DNA of 46,897 bases from an uncultured Pelagibacteraceae bacterium (GCA_902604545.1 CACKZG010000004.1:1-46897); one strand, 5' to 3'. Counted from the first letter of the stretch, positions 1-9,379 are shown. Translations and numbers: made by a program. The notes: generated by a model from the letters alone, not told the origin.

Positions 1-1
1 C

Positions 2-73
2 TTTGCTCAAGCTGGCGGACAGGATCAATCAAAAATTGAAGAAGCTTTCGAAAAGCTCAAGGATTTAGTTTAA
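2..73 (+). CDS. alaS: Alanyl-tRNA synthetase, C-terminal tail (partial)
   Basis: Only the last 23 codons of a gene entering from the left edge are present, ending in TAA at 71-73. The peptide begins FAQAGGQDQ and ends in a short charged helix ([11 protein letters not shown]). This matches the end of the AlaRS C-Ala domain, where a glycine-rich segment is followed by (R)PD-x-AQAGG. AlaRS charges tRNA-Ala in the cytoplasm. The end overlaps the convergent icd gene by 9 nt, so no intergenic terminator is possible. The call rests on a short tail and would be settled by the upstream sequence. Confidence 0.75.
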   Translation, partial: FAQAGGQDQSKIEEAFEKLKDLV

Positions 74-1279
74 TTTCTTTTTTAAATTTCCATCAATTTC
101 ATCTAAAAATTGATTAGTAGTTAAGAATTTACTATTTGGACCAACAAGAATTGCCAAATCCTTTGTCATTGATCCACTTTCAACACATTCAATACAAACT
201 TTTTCTAAAGTTTGTGCAAATTTGATCAGTTCTTCATTACCATCTAATTTACCTCTGTGTACTAATCCTCTTGTCCAAGCAAAAATTGATGCGATTGGGT
301 TTGTTGAAGTTTCTTTTCCTTGTTGATGCATTCTATAATGTCTTGTTACTGTTCCGTGTGCAGCTTCTGCTTCCATTACTTTTCCATCTGGAGTTAATAA
401 GGTACTCGACATCAATCCCAAAGAACCATAACCTTGTGCCATAGTATCTGATTGAACATCTCCATCATAATTTTTACAAGCCCAAATATATTTTCCACTC
501 CATTTCATTGCACATGCAACCATGTCATCAATTAATCTGTGTTCGTAAGTCAAATTATTTTTTTCAAATTCACTTTTATATTCTTTGTCAAAAATTTCTT
601 GGAAAATATCTTTAAATCTTCCATCATATTGCTTTAGAATTGTATTTTTTGTAGACATGTAAACAGGCCATTTTTTAATTAAGCCATAACTAAAACAAGA
701 TCTTGCAAAGTCTTCTATAGATTTATCTAAATTGTACATTGATAAAGCCACACCAGGGCCTGTAAAATTAAATACTTCATATTTAATTTCATCTTTTCCA
801 TCTTCTGATGTCCACTTCACTTCCATTTTTCCTTTTCCAGGAACTTTAAAATCTGTTGCTCTATATTGATCACCAAATGCATGTCTTCCAATAATCACTG
901 GATCAGTCCAAGAGGGAACAAGTTTTGGAATATTTTTACAAATAATTGGTTCTCTAAATACTGTTCCTCCAATTATATTTCTTATAGTTCCATTTGGAGA
1001 TCTCCACATTTTTTTTAAATCAAATTCTTCTACTCTCGCTTCATCAGGGGTAATCGTTGCACATTTTATTCCAACACCAATTTTTTTAATAGCATTCGCA
1101 GAGTCGATCGTAATCTGATCATCTGTATTATCTCTACTTTTCATGCCTAAATCGTAATATTCAATACCAAGATCTAGATAAGGGAGGATTAATTTATTTT
1201 TGATGAACTCCCATATAATACGAGTCATTTCATCGCCATCCAGCTCGACAACTGGGTTTTTTACCTTGATTTTGCTCAT
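65..1279 (-). CDS. icd: NADP-dependent isocitrate dehydrogenase
   Basis: This enzyme of the TCA cycle oxidises and decarboxylates isocitrate to 2-oxoglutarate, making NADPH. At 404 aa it has the length of the eukaryote-like homodimeric NADP-IDH subfamily found in many alphaproteobacteria, not the E. coli Icd type. Visible motifs are the N-terminal ELDGDEMTR, the substrate-binding segment RSPNGTIRN with GGTVFREPI, the metal-binding YDGDVQSD, and the cofactor loop [12 protein letters not shown]. The start is an ATG. The gene diverges from psd across 76 nt and converges on alaS with a 9 nt overlap. Confidence 0.96.
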   Translation of the reverse strand: MSKIKVKNPVVELDGDEMTRIIWEFIKNKLILPYLDLGIEYYDLGMKSRDNTDDQITIDSANAIKKIGVGIKCATITPDEARVEEFDLKKMWRSPNGTIRNIIGGTVFREPIICKNIPKLVPSWTDPVIIGRHAFGDQYRATDFKVPGKGKMEVKWTSEDGKDEIKYEVFNFTGPGVALSMYNLDKSIEDFARSCFSYGLIKKWPVYMSTKNTILKQYDGRFKDIFQEIFDKEYKSEFEKNNLTYEHRLIDDMVACAMKWSGKYIWACKNYDGDVQSDTMAQGYGSLGLMSSTLLTPDGKVMEAEAAHGTVTRHYRMHQQGKETSTNPIASIFAWTRGLVHRGKLDGNEELIKFAQTLEKVCIECVESGSMTKDLAILVGPNSKFLTTNQFLDEIDGNLKKKLN

Positions 1280-1355
1280 TAAATAAAAATTATCTTATTA
1301 ATTGAATTTGATCATTTTATATACATATTAATCGAAAATTAGCAAATAGAAGAAT
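1280..1355. promoter_or_regulatory. Divergent icd/psd intergenic region with candidate promoter
   Basis: This 76 nt AT-rich gap must hold the promoters for both icd (leftward) and the psd operon (rightward). On the plus strand TTGAAT (1302-1307) lies 16 nt before CATATT (1324-1329), a weak sigma-70-like pair. A purine-rich AGAAGA stretch precedes the psd ATG. In such AT-rich DNA these matches are easily found by chance. Confidence 0.3.
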
Positions 1356-2003
1356 ATGTTTAGTAAGATATTTCCAAAGATTCACACAGAAGGTTACAAG
1401 TTTATAGTTATAGCTGTATTCATAACTATCATTTTTCTAATTATTAATAATTTTTTAGGATTAATAGGAATATTACTGACTGTTTGGGTTTATTATTTTT
1501 TTAGAGATCCAGAAAGAACAATTATAGGAGATGATAGTTACCTAGTAAGCCCTGCAGATGGAGAAGTGATTAAAGTTGAAGTGGTAGATGGTCCAAAAGA
1601 ACTTGGACTAGAAAATAAAAAATTTAAAAAAATAAGTATTTTTATGAACGTCTTTGACTGTCATGTGAATAGAACGCCATGTTCAGGTATTGTTGAAGAT
1701 ATTTTGTACAAACCAGGAAAATTTTTAAATGCATCTTTAGATAAAGCAAGCGAAGACAATGAGAGAAATTATTATAAAATTAAAGATAAACATGGGAATG
1801 ATATTGTAGTCGTTCAAATAGCTGGACTAGTTGCAAGAAGAATAGTTTGCGAGACAAATAAAAATCAGGAATTAAGTCAAGGCGATAGAATTGGTATGAT
1901 TAGATTTGGTAGTAGAGCAGACGTTTATTATGAAAATTATGAACCACTAGTTAAAGTTGGTCAAACAGCAATTTCAGGAGAAACACTGCTGGCTAAAAAT
2001 TAA
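1356..2003 (+). CDS. psd: Phosphatidylserine decarboxylase proenzyme
   Basis: The product converts phosphatidylserine to phosphatidylethanolamine at the inner membrane. At 215 aa it is the short form of the family common in alphaproteobacteria. Hydrophobic segments near residues 15-50 fit membrane attachment. SPADGEV and the stretch FDCHVNRTP are family motifs. Autocleavage should occur at Gly185-Ser186 within RFGSRADVY, making the pyruvoyl alpha chain. It is followed after 3 nt by pssA, which makes its substrate, so the pair forms a phospholipid operon. Confidence 0.95.
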   Translation: MFSKIFPKIHTEGYKFIVIAVFITIIFLIINNFLGLIGILLTVWVYYFFRDPERTIIGDDSYLVSPADGEVIKVEVVDGPKELGLENKKFKKISIFMNVFDCHVNRTPCSGIVEDILYKPGKFLNASLDKASEDNERNYYKIKDKHGNDIVVVQIAGLVARRIVCETNKNQELSQGDRIGMIRFGSRADVYYENYEPLVKVGQTAISGETLLAKN

Positions 2004-2006
2004 TTT

Positions 2007-2810
2007 ATGGAACAACCAAAGAATAATTTTAAATTAGTTACAGACAAAAAGAATGCAAGAATGCTTCTTCCAAACATGCTTACATTAATAGGAGTTTGCA
2101 TAGGTTTAACTTCAATTAGATTTGCATTAAGTGGAGAGTTTCATTTAGCAATCATTGCAATAATATTTGCTGCATTAATAGATGGCTTAGATGGAAGAAT
2201 TGCAAGATTGATAAAAGGAACCTCAAAGGTTGGTAAGGAATTAGATTCACTTACTGACATGATAAGTTTTGGTGTCGCTCCAGCATTTATAATGTATTTT
2301 TGGAAATTAAATACTTTTGGTAGATTTGGCTGGCTATTATGTTTGGTATATGTGATTTGTGTAGCTTTAAGACTTGCAAGATTTAATATTAGTTCTAATC
2401 AAGAACCTTCTTGGAAAGATAATTTCTTTGAAGGGGTTCCATCACCTGCTGGTGGCGTATTAGTTTTAACACCTTTAATTATAAGTTTAAGTGGATTTGA
2501 TTATATAAAAATTAATTACGACATAATCGTTCCAGTTTTTTTTATAGGAACATCATTTTTATTAATAAGTAAATTTCCAACTTATTCTTTTAAAAAAATA
2601 GTGATCCAAAGAAAAGCAACAATTTTTTTATTATTTACAATTGTTCTATTTTTTGGACTTTTATTAATTTATACATTTAATGTTATTGCTATAAGCAGCA
2701 TAATTTACCTAAGTTTGATACCAATTAGTTTTTTTCACTATCAAAAAATGAAAAAAATTCATGAAAATGACAAAATTCAAGATGAAGATGATCTTGAAGA
2801 CGTACTTTAA
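2007..2810 (+). CDS. pssA: CDP-diacylglycerol-serine O-phosphatidyltransferase
   Basis: This integral membrane enzyme joins CDP-diacylglycerol and serine to make phosphatidylserine, the substrate of the upstream psd product. The CDP-alcohol phosphotransferase signature is complete: Asp59, Asp62-Gly63, Ala66-Arg67, Gly76, Asp80 and Asp84. Several hydrophobic helices follow to about residue 245, and the C-terminus is acidic. Length (267 aa) is normal for the alphaproteobacterial form. Its stop overlaps the next start by one base (TAATG). Confidence 0.95.
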   Translation: MEQPKNNFKLVTDKKNARMLLPNMLTLIGVCIGLTSIRFALSGEFHLAIIAIIFAALIDGLDGRIARLIKGTSKVGKELDSLTDMISFGVAPAFIMYFWKLNTFGRFGWLLCLVYVICVALRLARFNISSNQEPSWKDNFFEGVPSPAGGVLVLTPLIISLSGFDYIKINYDIIVPVFFIGTSFLLISKFPTYSFKKIVIQRKATIFLLFTIVLFFGLLLIYTFNVIAISSIIYLSLIPISFFHYQKMKKIHENDKIQDEDDLEDVL

Positions 2811-3721
2811 TGAAAAAAAATGTCATTGTATCTTTAGCTGACGCAAATTATTTTCCTTTATTAAACGAACTAGTAGATTCAATAAAAAGTTTTAATGAAA
2901 GCAAGAATGTTGCAATTTGTATTTTAGATGCAGGATTAACCGATGACCAAAAAGAAATTTTACTTAAAAAGGTTGATGAAATTAAATCTGCTGAGTGGGA
3001 TATAGAAGTTCCTGGATATAAAGTTAAAGGTAAAGAGTGGTTAAAAAGCCAGGTATCTAGAGCATTTCTACCTAAATATTTTCCTGATTATGAAAAGTAT
3101 TTATGGATTGATTGTGATGCATGGGTAAATGATTGGGAGTGTATAGAGCTTTATTTTAAAGCTTGTGATAATGGGAAATTAGGTATTACCCAAACTATAG
3201 GACCTGGATATAAAATTACTTCAAGAGTAAATTGGTTATTTGGTAAACTTGCTATAATCAAATCACAAAATTTCAAACATGCAGTGAAATCAAATATTGG
3301 TTATGAGAAAGCTAGGAAGTTAGCTTTTGCTCCTCATATTAACATAGGTGTATTTTCATTAGAAAATAATTCTCCAGGGTGGGCTTCATGGCAGAAGAAT
3401 TTATCTCAAGCGTTAAAAGCTGGAAATATTTTTGGGAGTGAAGGACTTGCAATTAATATGTCTGTTTATATTGATGATTTAGAAACAGAGTTTTTACCAT
3501 TAAATTGCAATTGGATTACAAGCAACCTTTTACCAAAATATGACGAGGTCAATGATACTTTTGTTGAACCATTTCTTCCAAATTATAAAATTGGAATTAT
3601 GCACTTAGCTGCAGGAATTTGGAAAGATGGTAAAGATATGAGAATTGACAAAAGTATAAAAATTGAGATTAAAACTTTACAAGATAAAAAAATACTTAAA
3701 AGTTTAAGATATAGTAATTAA
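2810..3721 (+). CDS. Glycosyltransferase-like protein (GT8-type fold)
   Basis: The 303 aa product has the look of a GT-A glycosyltransferase. An N-terminal beta strand, IVSLADANY, resembles the nucleotide-sugar site, and a DxD metal motif (Asp101-Cys-Asp103, after YLWI) is the hallmark of GT8 and related families. There is no signal peptide or membrane segment, so it should act in the cytoplasm or at the membrane surface. It sits between pssA and rlmE with no spacing, suggesting co-transcription with phospholipid genes. Donor and acceptor cannot be told from sequence; a role in glycolipid or polysaccharide assembly is only inference. Confidence 0.6.
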   Translation: MKKNVIVSLADANYFPLLNELVDSIKSFNESKNVAICILDAGLTDDQKEILLKKVDEIKSAEWDIEVPGYKVKGKEWLKSQVSRAFLPKYFPDYEKYLWIDCDAWVNDWECIELYFKACDNGKLGITQTIGPGYKITSRVNWLFGKLAIIKSQNFKHAVKSNIGYEKARKLAFAPHINIGVFSLENNSPGWASWQKNLSQALKAGNIFGSEGLAINMSVYIDDLETEFLPLNCNWITSNLLPKYDEVNDTFVEPFLPNYKIGIMHLAAGIWKDGKDMRIDKSIKIEIKTLQDKKILKSLRYSN

Positions 3722-4333
3722 TTGAAAAAAAATAAAATCTCTAAAAACTGGGTAAATAAGCAGCGTAGAGATATCTATGTTAGACAATCTAAAGTAGATG
3801 GTTACAGAGCAAGATCAGCTTATAAATTAATTGAAATTGATGAAAAATTTAAAATCTTTAAAGGAGGTTTGTCAGTTATTGATATTGGTGCTGCTCCTGG
3901 CTCCTGGTCACAATATGCCATGAAAACAGCAAAAAGTGGTAAGTTAATATCTATAGATCTTAAAAAAATGGAACCCATAGGTAATAGTGTTCAAATTCAA
4001 GGGGATTTTACAGAAGAAAAAATTCAAGAAGAAATTAAGAAAAATATCAATGGCAAAGTGGATGTTGTAATGTCTGATATGGCTGTAGATACAACTGGAA
4101 TTAAAAATATTGATTCAATTCAAACTGGAGAGCTATGTAAAGAAGCCATGCACTTTGCTAAAGATCTTATGAAAGAAAATGCATATTTTATCTCAAAAAT
4201 TTTTATGGGTGGTACATTTAACGAAATCGTCGCAGAGGGAAAAAAATATTTTAAAGAAGTTAAGGTTTTTAAACCAAAATCTAGCAGAAAAGATTCAAAA
4301 GAAAGTTTTATAATTTGTAGAAAAATTCGATAG
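3722..4333 (+). CDS. rlmE: 23S rRNA (uridine-2'-O-)-methyltransferase
   Basis: RlmE/FtsJ methylates the 2'-OH of a uridine in the peptidyl-transferase A-loop of 23S rRNA using SAM. The SAM motif is VIDIGAAPGSWSQ (residues 52-64). The catalytic K-D-K-E tetrad is present as Lys35, Asp119, Lys159 and Glu194, with almost the same spacing as the E. coli enzyme. The start is TTG directly after the preceding stop codon. An extension from an ATG is not available, because the frame upstream runs into the neighbouring gene's end. Length 203 aa is normal. Confidence 0.95.
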   Translation: MKKNKISKNWVNKQRRDIYVRQSKVDGYRARSAYKLIEIDEKFKIFKGGLSVIDIGAAPGSWSQYAMKTAKSGKLISIDLKKMEPIGNSVQIQGDFTEEKIQEEIKKNINGKVDVVMSDMAVDTTGIKNIDSIQTGELCKEAMHFAKDLMKENAYFISKIFMGGTFNEIVAEGKKYFKEVKVFKPKSSRKDSKESFIICRKIR

Positions 4334-4370
4334 AGACTTTTAATTTAAAAGGAATCATATATAAAAGATT

Positions 4371-5447
4371 ATGGTTCCTATAAAAGAAGCACTTACCTTT
4401 GACGATGTAACATTAACTCCAAAGTATTCAGAAATATTACCCTCTGATGCAGACACAAGCGTGTCTTTAACAAAGCATTTAAAACTTAAAATTCCTCTCT
4501 TATCATCTGCAATGGATACTGTAACAGAAAGCAGAATGGCAATAGCCATGTCTAAAGCTGGTGGTATTGGAGTAATTCACAGAAACCTTGATATAAAAAA
4601 ACAAATATCAGAAATAAAAAAAGTAAAAAAAGAAAAACTAATTGTTGGAGCGGCTGTAGGTGCATCAGCCAGTGAATTTATTAGAGCTAAAGAAATAATT
4701 AAAGAGGGTGTAGATTTAATCGTAGTAGATACAGCGCACGGTCATACAAAAAAAGTTGCAGAAATAATCAAATATATAAAAAAAATAAAAACCAATAAAA
4801 TTGCTTTATGTGCAGGAAATATTGCAACACCAGAAGCTGCAAAATTCCTAATAAAATTAGGAGTAGATATAATTAAAATTGGGATAGGGCCAGGTTCTAT
4901 TTGCACTACAAGATTGGTAGCTGGAATAGGAGTTCCTCAATTAAGTGCAATTTTAGCAGTAAGAAGCGGCTTAAAGAATAAAAATGTTAAAATAATTTCA
5001 GATGGTGGAATTAAATATTCTGGAGATTTAGCAAAAGCATTTGCGGCAGGTGCAGATGCTGTAATGATCGGTTCATTATTTGCAGGTACAAATGAAACTC
5101 CAGGAAAATTAATAAAAAAAAATGGTCAACTTTTTAAAAGTTTTAGAGGCATGGGTTCTGTTGGTGCTATGAATAAAGGGTCAGCTGATAGATACTTTCA
5201 AAAAAAACAAAAAGATTCTTCAAAATATGTGCCTGAAGGTGTTGAAGGTTTTGTAAAATATAAAGGAGATGTTGGGAGTATTATTTATAAATTAATTGGT
5301 GGATTGAAATCTTCCATGGGTTATCTTGGATCAAAAACAATCATTAAATTAAGAAATAAACCACAATTTGTAAAAATTACAAAAGCTGGATTTTATGAAA
5401 GTATGGTTCATAATGTAGATGTGGTAAAAAACGATAGTAAATATTAA
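4371..5447 (+). CDS. guaB: IMP dehydrogenase lacking the CBS (Bateman) domains
   Basis: The enzyme oxidises IMP to XMP with NAD+, the first committed step to GMP, and guaA for the next step lies just downstream. The catalytic loop [11 protein letters not shown] places the nucleophile at Cys178. The flap region [14 protein letters not shown], then DRYFQ and VPEGVEG, is IMPDH-type and not GMP-reductase-type. Length is 358 aa instead of about 490: the chain passes straight from [10 protein letters not shown] (residues 78-87) to LIVGAAVG, exactly where two CBS domains are normally inserted. The missing part removes the usual nucleotide-sensing module. Confidence 0.93.
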   Translation: MVPIKEALTFDDVTLTPKYSEILPSDADTSVSLTKHLKLKIPLLSSAMDTVTESRMAIAMSKAGGIGVIHRNLDIKKQISEIKKVKKEKLIVGAAVGASASEFIRAKEIIKEGVDLIVVDTAHGHTKKVAEIIKYIKKIKTNKIALCAGNIATPEAAKFLIKLGVDIIKIGIGPGSICTTRLVAGIGVPQLSAILAVRSGLKNKNVKIISDGGIKYSGDLAKAFAAGADAVMIGSLFAGTNETPGKLIKKNGQLFKSFRGMGSVGAMNKGSADRYFQKKQKDSSKYVPEGVEGFVKYKGDVGSIIYKLIGGLKSSMGYLGSKTIIKLRNKPQFVKITKAGFYESMVHNVDVVKNDSKY

Positions 5448-5887
5448 TGAGCAAATTTTTTAAATTAATAGGATTAATTCTTTTAACAGTTTCTTTTAAC
5501 AGCGCTTCATTTAGTAAAGAAAATTTTTTTAATGAAGCTTTAAAATTGTTTAAAAAAGAAAAATATGAAGATGCGCGTTTTTTATTTGAAAGAAATATAG
5601 TTTTTAATCCAAAAGACGCAAAGTCATATCTATATTTAGCAAAAATTTATAACCAAGAAGAAAATCAAAGAAAAGAAGAATACAATTTAGAAACAACACT
5701 TTTAATTGAGCCAGATAATGAGGAAGCTTTATTAATGTTAATGAAAATTGCTATAGAAAAATCGAATTATGATAAAGTCAAAGATCTTTCTGATAAATTT
5801 GTGAAAGTTTGTAAAAATTTGTGTGATGAAAACAAAGATATTCAAGAGTCATTAAAAAATATTGAACCTGAAAATAATGAGTCTTGA
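5447..5887 (+). CDS. Secreted TPR-like protein
   Basis: A 146 aa protein of unknown function. Residues 1-23 form a Lys-led hydrophobic signal peptide ending near SASFS-KEN. Residues 28-115 contain two or three tetratricopeptide-like helical hairpins (for example [20 protein letters not shown], with Pro and Ala/Tyr at TPR positions). It is probably a periplasmic scaffold. The ATG overlaps the guaB stop by one base (TAATG) and its end overlaps guaA by 11 nt, so it lies inside the gua operon. No link to purine synthesis is evident from its sequence. Confidence 0.65.
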   Translation: MSKFFKLIGLILLTVSFNSASFSKENFFNEALKLFKKEKYEDARFLFERNIVFNPKDAKSYLYLAKIYNQEENQRKEEYNLETTLLIEPDNEEALLMLMKIAIEKSNYDKVKDLSDKFVKVCKNLCDENKDIQESLKNIEPENNES

Positions 5888-7439
5888 TCAAAACCTTAAT
5901 AAAATCTTAATAATAGATTTTGGCTCTCAATTTACTCAATTAATCGCAAGAAGGGTAAGAGAATTAGGTGTGTTTTCAGAAATAGTTAGTCACAAAAAAA
6001 TAAAACTAAAAGACATAAATCACAGTATTAAAGGAATAGTATTATCTGGCGGTCCATTAAATGTTTATCAAATAAATAGGTACTCATTTGATAAAAAAAT
6101 TTTACAGCTTGATGTACCTGTTCTTGGAATATGTTTTGGGCATCAAATTTTGTCAAAACTTAATGGTGGAAGAGTAAAACAATCAAAACATAGAGAATTT
6201 GGTCTAGCTAATGTTTATAAAAAAAATAACAGTCTTTTAACAACTAATTTTTTTGGAAATGAAAAATCTAAACAAGTTTGGATGAGCCATACTGATCAAG
6301 TTTCAAAACTTCCTAAGAATTTTAAAGTTATTGCATCAAGCACTAATTCAAAATTTGCTATTGTTGAAAATAAAATCAAAAAATATTATGGAGTGCAATT
6401 CCATCCAGAGGTAACTCACACAGAAAATGGAAAAAAATTAATAAGTAATTTTATTTTTTTTATTTGTAAAATTAAAAGAAATTGGTCCTCTAAAGATCAA
6501 AAAAATCAGCTTATTAAAGATGTTAGAAAACAAGTTGGAAATAATAAAGTTATTTGTGCATTGTCAGGAGGTGTAGATAGTAGTGTAGTTGCTCAATTGT
6601 TGAATAAAGCTATTAGTAAAAAACTTTATTGTATTTTTGTAAACACTGGTCTTCTAAGAAAAAATGAAGAATTACAAGTAGTTCAAACTTTTAAGAGGCG
6701 TTTAAAAATGAATTTAATTTATGTAAATGCTGAAAAAGAATTCTTTAAAAAGCTAAAAAATGTTTCTGATCCAGAAAAAAAAAGAAAAATAATTGGTAAT
6801 TTATTTATTAAAATATTTGAGCGATATGCCAAGAAAATAAAAAATGTTAAATTTTTAGCTCAAGGAACTCTTTATCCCGATTTAATTGAGAGCAAATCTG
6901 TTACTGGTAGCCAAACTTCGAAAATAAAATCTCATCATAATGTTGGTGGTTTACCAAAAAAAATGAATTTAAAATTAGTAGAGCCACTAAAGTTTTTATT
7001 TAAAGATGAGGTAAGAAAATTAGGATTAGAGCTAAATTTAAGTAAGGAAATTATTTCAAGACACCCATTTCCAGGACCAGGGTTAGCTATCAGAATGCCT
7101 GGTATAATAACAAATGAGAAAATAAAAATTTTAAAAGAGGCTGATTATTATTTTATCCAAGCTTTAAAAGATCATGGTCTTTATCATAAGATATGGCAGG
7201 CATACGCAGCCTTACTTCCAGTAAAAACTGTTGGTGTAATGGGAGATAATCGTACTTATGAATATTTATGTTTGTTAAGAGCAATTACATCTGAAGATGG
7301 AATGACAGCTGACTATTATGAATTTAAAAAGTCTTTTATGCAAACTATTTCAAATAAAATAGTAAATAGTATAAGGGGAATTAATAGAGTTGTTTATGAT
7401 GTTACATCAAAGCCACCAAGTACTATTGAATTAGAGTAA
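5877..7439 (+). CDS. guaA: GMP synthase (glutamine-hydrolysing)
   Basis: GuaA aminates XMP to GMP using glutamine and ATP. The N-terminal class I glutamine amidotransferase domain shows [14 protein letters not shown], the nucleophile motif GICFGHQ, and the His-Glu pair in QFHPEVTH. The ATP-pyrophosphatase P-loop is [10 protein letters not shown], and the C-terminal dimerisation domain ends in SKPPSTIE. An in-frame TTG at 5862 would add five residues, but the ATG at 5877 (MSLDQNL) fits the family start better and overlaps the TPR gene by only 11 nt. The product is 520 aa. Confidence 0.96.
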   Translation: MSLDQNLNKILIIDFGSQFTQLIARRVRELGVFSEIVSHKKIKLKDINHSIKGIVLSGGPLNVYQINRYSFDKKILQLDVPVLGICFGHQILSKLNGGRVKQSKHREFGLANVYKKNNSLLTTNFFGNEKSKQVWMSHTDQVSKLPKNFKVIASSTNSKFAIVENKIKKYYGVQFHPEVTHTENGKKLISNFIFFICKIKRNWSSKDQKNQLIKDVRKQVGNNKVICALSGGVDSSVVAQLLNKAISKKLYCIFVNTGLLRKNEELQVVQTFKRRLKMNLIYVNAEKEFFKKLKNVSDPEKKRKIIGNLFIKIFERYAKKIKNVKFLAQGTLYPDLIESKSVTGSQTSKIKSHHNVGGLPKKMNLKLVEPLKFLFKDEVRKLGLELNLSKEIISRHPFPGPGLAIRMPGIITNEKIKILKEADYYFIQALKDHGLYHKIWQAYAALLPVKTVGVMGDNRTYEYLCLLRAITSEDGMTADYYEFKKSFMQTISNKIVNSIRGINRVVYDVTSKPPSTIELE

Positions 7440-7460
7440 TTTTTAACTATAAGTATTATT

Positions 7461-7880
7461 ATGAAATATTTACATACTATGATCAGAATTAGCGATGTTG
7501 ATGCATCTCTAAGGTTTTTTTGTGAAGGTCTTGGACTTAAAGAAACAAGAAGAAAAGATAGTGAAAAAGGAAGATACACTTTAATCTTTCTTGCTCCACC
7601 AAATGATAAAAACACTGAGATTGAATTAACATATAACTGGGATGGTGATGATCTAGGAGAGGGATCAAGAAATTTTGGTCATCTAGCTTACAGAGTAGAT
7701 AATGTTTATGAGACATGCCAAAAACTTATGGACATGGGTTACACTATAAATAGACCGCCAAGAGACGGTCATATGGCTTTTGTTAGATCACCAGATAAAA
7801 TTTCAATAGAATTACTCCAAGACGGATATTTAGATCCTCAAGAACCTTGGGCTTCAATGGAAAATACTGGCATTTGGTAA
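7461..7880 (+). CDS. gloA: Lactoylglutathione lyase (glyoxalase I)
   Basis: Glyoxalase I isomerises the hemithioacetal of methylglyoxal and glutathione to S-lactoylglutathione. The 139 aa vicinal-oxygen-chelate protein retains four metal ligands: His5, Glu55, His74 and Glu117, close to the E. coli GlxI positions. Typical family segments are RFFCEGLGLKE, GHLAYRV and ELLQDGY. Glutathione synthesis genes gshA and gshB occur elsewhere in this window. It starts 21 nt after guaA on the same strand and may share its transcript. Confidence 0.92.
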   Translation: MKYLHTMIRISDVDASLRFFCEGLGLKETRRKDSEKGRYTLIFLAPPNDKNTEIELTYNWDGDDLGEGSRNFGHLAYRVDNVYETCQKLMDMGYTINRPPRDGHMAFVRSPDKISIELLQDGYLDPQEPWASMENTGIW

Positions 7881-7889
7881 TTTCTACCA

Positions 7890-8666
7890 ATGTGGATGAG
7901 CAAATTTAAAAAATTAATAGCAAAAAAAAATAAAACTAAAATAGTTAGCTTAACTGCGTATTCAAAAAATATTGCATCAATTTTAGACAATCACTGTGAT
8001 ATAATTCTCGTTGGAGATTCTCTTGGATCTGTCCTGTATAATTATAAATCTACGAGAGAAGTAACTTTGAGTACTATAATTGAACACTCTAAAAGTGTCA
8101 GAATGGGTGTAAAAAAAAGTTTAATGATTGTTGATATGCCCCATAACACGTATCGAACTTCTAAAGAGGCTTTGAAAAATGCTAAACAAATAATGAAAAA
8201 AACTAAATGTGATGGAGTAAAATTGGAGGGTGGAAAAAAAATTTATGAAACAATCAAAACTTTAGTTAAAAATAAAATTCCAGTTATGGGGCATTTAGGA
8301 TTGCTTCCTCAGTCAGATAAAACTTTCAAATTTAAAGGCAAAAAAAAGGTAGAGAGAGATCGTATTCTAAGAGACTCGCAATTATTAGAAAAAGCTGGGG
8401 TGTTTTCAATTGTTTTAGAATGTGTTGAAACTTCTTTAGCAAAGCTTGTAACTCAAAATATAAAAGTACCGACAGTTGGTATTGGAGCTTCTAAATATTG
8501 TGATGGTCAAATACTAGTTTTTGATGATTTAATTGGATTAAATCCAATTAATTATAAGTTTGTAAAAAAATATTTAAATATTAGAAAAGAAATTTCTAAA
8601 GCTGTTTCAAATTATTCAAAAGAAGTAAGAAAAGTTAAATTTCCTAATAAAAAAAGTTCTTTTTAG
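7890..8666 (+). CDS. panB: 3-methyl-2-oxobutanoate hydroxymethyltransferase
   Basis: PanB transfers a hydroxymethyl group from 5,10-methylene-THF to 2-oxoisovalerate, the first step to pantoate. The TIM-barrel family signatures seen are VSLTAYS, ILVGDSLG, the MIVDMPHNTY segment, VKLEGG, PVMGHLGLLPQ and VPTVGIGAS. At 258 aa it has normal length. Two ATGs (7890 and 7896) are possible starts; the second gives MSKFKKL. It ends one base before the convergent terC gene. No panC or panD is in the window. Confidence 0.93.
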   Translation: MWMSKFKKLIAKKNKTKIVSLTAYSKNIASILDNHCDIILVGDSLGSVLYNYKSTREVTLSTIIEHSKSVRMGVKKSLMIVDMPHNTYRTSKEALKNAKQIMKKTKCDGVKLEGGKKIYETIKTLVKNKIPVMGHLGLLPQSDKTFKFKGKKKVERDRILRDSQLLEKAGVFSIVLECVETSLAKLVTQNIKVPTVGIGASKYCDGQILVFDDLIGLNPINYKFVKKYLNIRKEISKAVSNYSKEVRKVKFPNKKSSF

Positions 8667-9278
8667 TTAAAAGTATTTTTTAAATTCTTCATTAATATTT
8701 AATATTTCAAGATCAACCAATCCACCAATTACCAATTGCAGACCAACGATTAAGATAAATACTAATCCAATATAAGCTATCCAAATATGTCTTTGTATAT
8801 AATTAGCCATATATGTTGCTAATGCACCAGTAAGAACTACTGACAAAACAAGTCCAAATATCATAAATCCAAAATAACCTTTTGCTGCTGCTACAACACC
8901 AATAACGTTATCGAAACTAATCATAATATCTGCAAACAAAACTTTTCCAATACTACTTATGTAAGAAGGTTCTTTACTTTTTTTTGTAGTGGGTTTTATT
9001 TTTTTAATGTCTAATAAATCTTTCCTTAAATCATTAACAATCCAAATTAATAACAAACCACCTAAAATCTTTATAAAATAAAATTCAAATAAAAAGGTCG
9101 CAAAAATTGCAAAAAAGATTTTAAAAACAAAGGCTCCAATTACACCCCAAAGAATTATTTGTTTTCTATTTTTTGGAACAAAATTTGAAGCTATAGAACC
9201 AACAATCACAGCATTATCAGCAGTTAATATAATGGTGATAAATATAATATTTGTTAAAATAATGAGTTCTTCAATCAA
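8667..9278 (-). CDS. TerC/YjbE-family integral membrane protein
   Basis: A 203 aa polytopic membrane protein with about six or seven hydrophobic helices. The two conserved acidic membrane motifs of the TerC family are visible: TADNAVIVGS near residue 20 and MISFDNVIG near residue 120. Family members are tied to metal (Mn2+) efflux or to metalation of exported proteins; which applies here is unknown. The start codon is TTG. A terminator separates it from the upstream TPR gene, so it probably has its own promoter. Confidence 0.82.
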   Translation of the reverse strand: MIEELIILTNIIFITIILTADNAVIVGSIASNFVPKNRKQIILWGVIGAFVFKIFFAIFATFLFEFYFIKILGGLLLIWIVNDLRKDLLDIKKIKPTTKKSKEPSYISSIGKVLFADIMISFDNVIGVVAAAKGYFGFMIFGLVLSVVLTGALATYMANYIQRHIWIAYIGLVFILIVGLQLVIGGLVDLEILNINEEFKKYF

Positions 9279-9287
9279 GATAAGTTA

Positions 9288-9316
9288 ATAGTATTTCAAG
9301 TTTATTAGTATTTCAA
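9288..9316 (-). promoter_or_regulatory. Candidate terC promoter with direct repeat
   Basis: Read on the minus strand, TTGAAA (9316-9311) is followed after 17 nt by TACTAT (9293-9288), a good sigma-70 pair. Two copies of the 11-mer TAGTATTTCAA (plus strand, 9289-9299 and 9306-9316) repeat with a 17 nt period, so they overlap both boxes. Transcription would begin only about 3 nt before the TTG start of terC, implying a nearly leaderless mRNA, or that terC starts further in. Confidence 0.35.
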
Positions 9317-9328
9317 TAAATACCATGT

Positions 9329-9361
9329 AAAAAAAAAGGCGATCAAGTTTATGACCGCCTT
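9329..9361 (-). terminator. Rho-independent terminator after the TPR gene
   Basis: AAGGCGATCA (9336-9345) pairs with TGACCGCCTT (9352-9361) over ten positions with one mismatch, leaving a six-base loop. On the minus strand the hairpin is followed by a run of T residues (plus-strand A tract from 9329). It is the clearest intrinsic terminator in the window and ends the pxpA-TPR transcript before terC. Confidence 0.8.
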
Positions 9362-9379
9362 ATTATTGAATATAATGTA

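Noticed and set aside
4371..5447. GMP reductase as the identity of the short guaB-like gene
   Set aside because: The short length fits GMP reductase, but the flap ([21 protein letters not shown]) is that of IMP dehydrogenase and guaA is next to it.
5862..5876. The TTG at 5862 as the guaA start
   Set aside because: It adds only MNLKI before an ATG that matches the family start and keeps the overlap with the upstream gene short.
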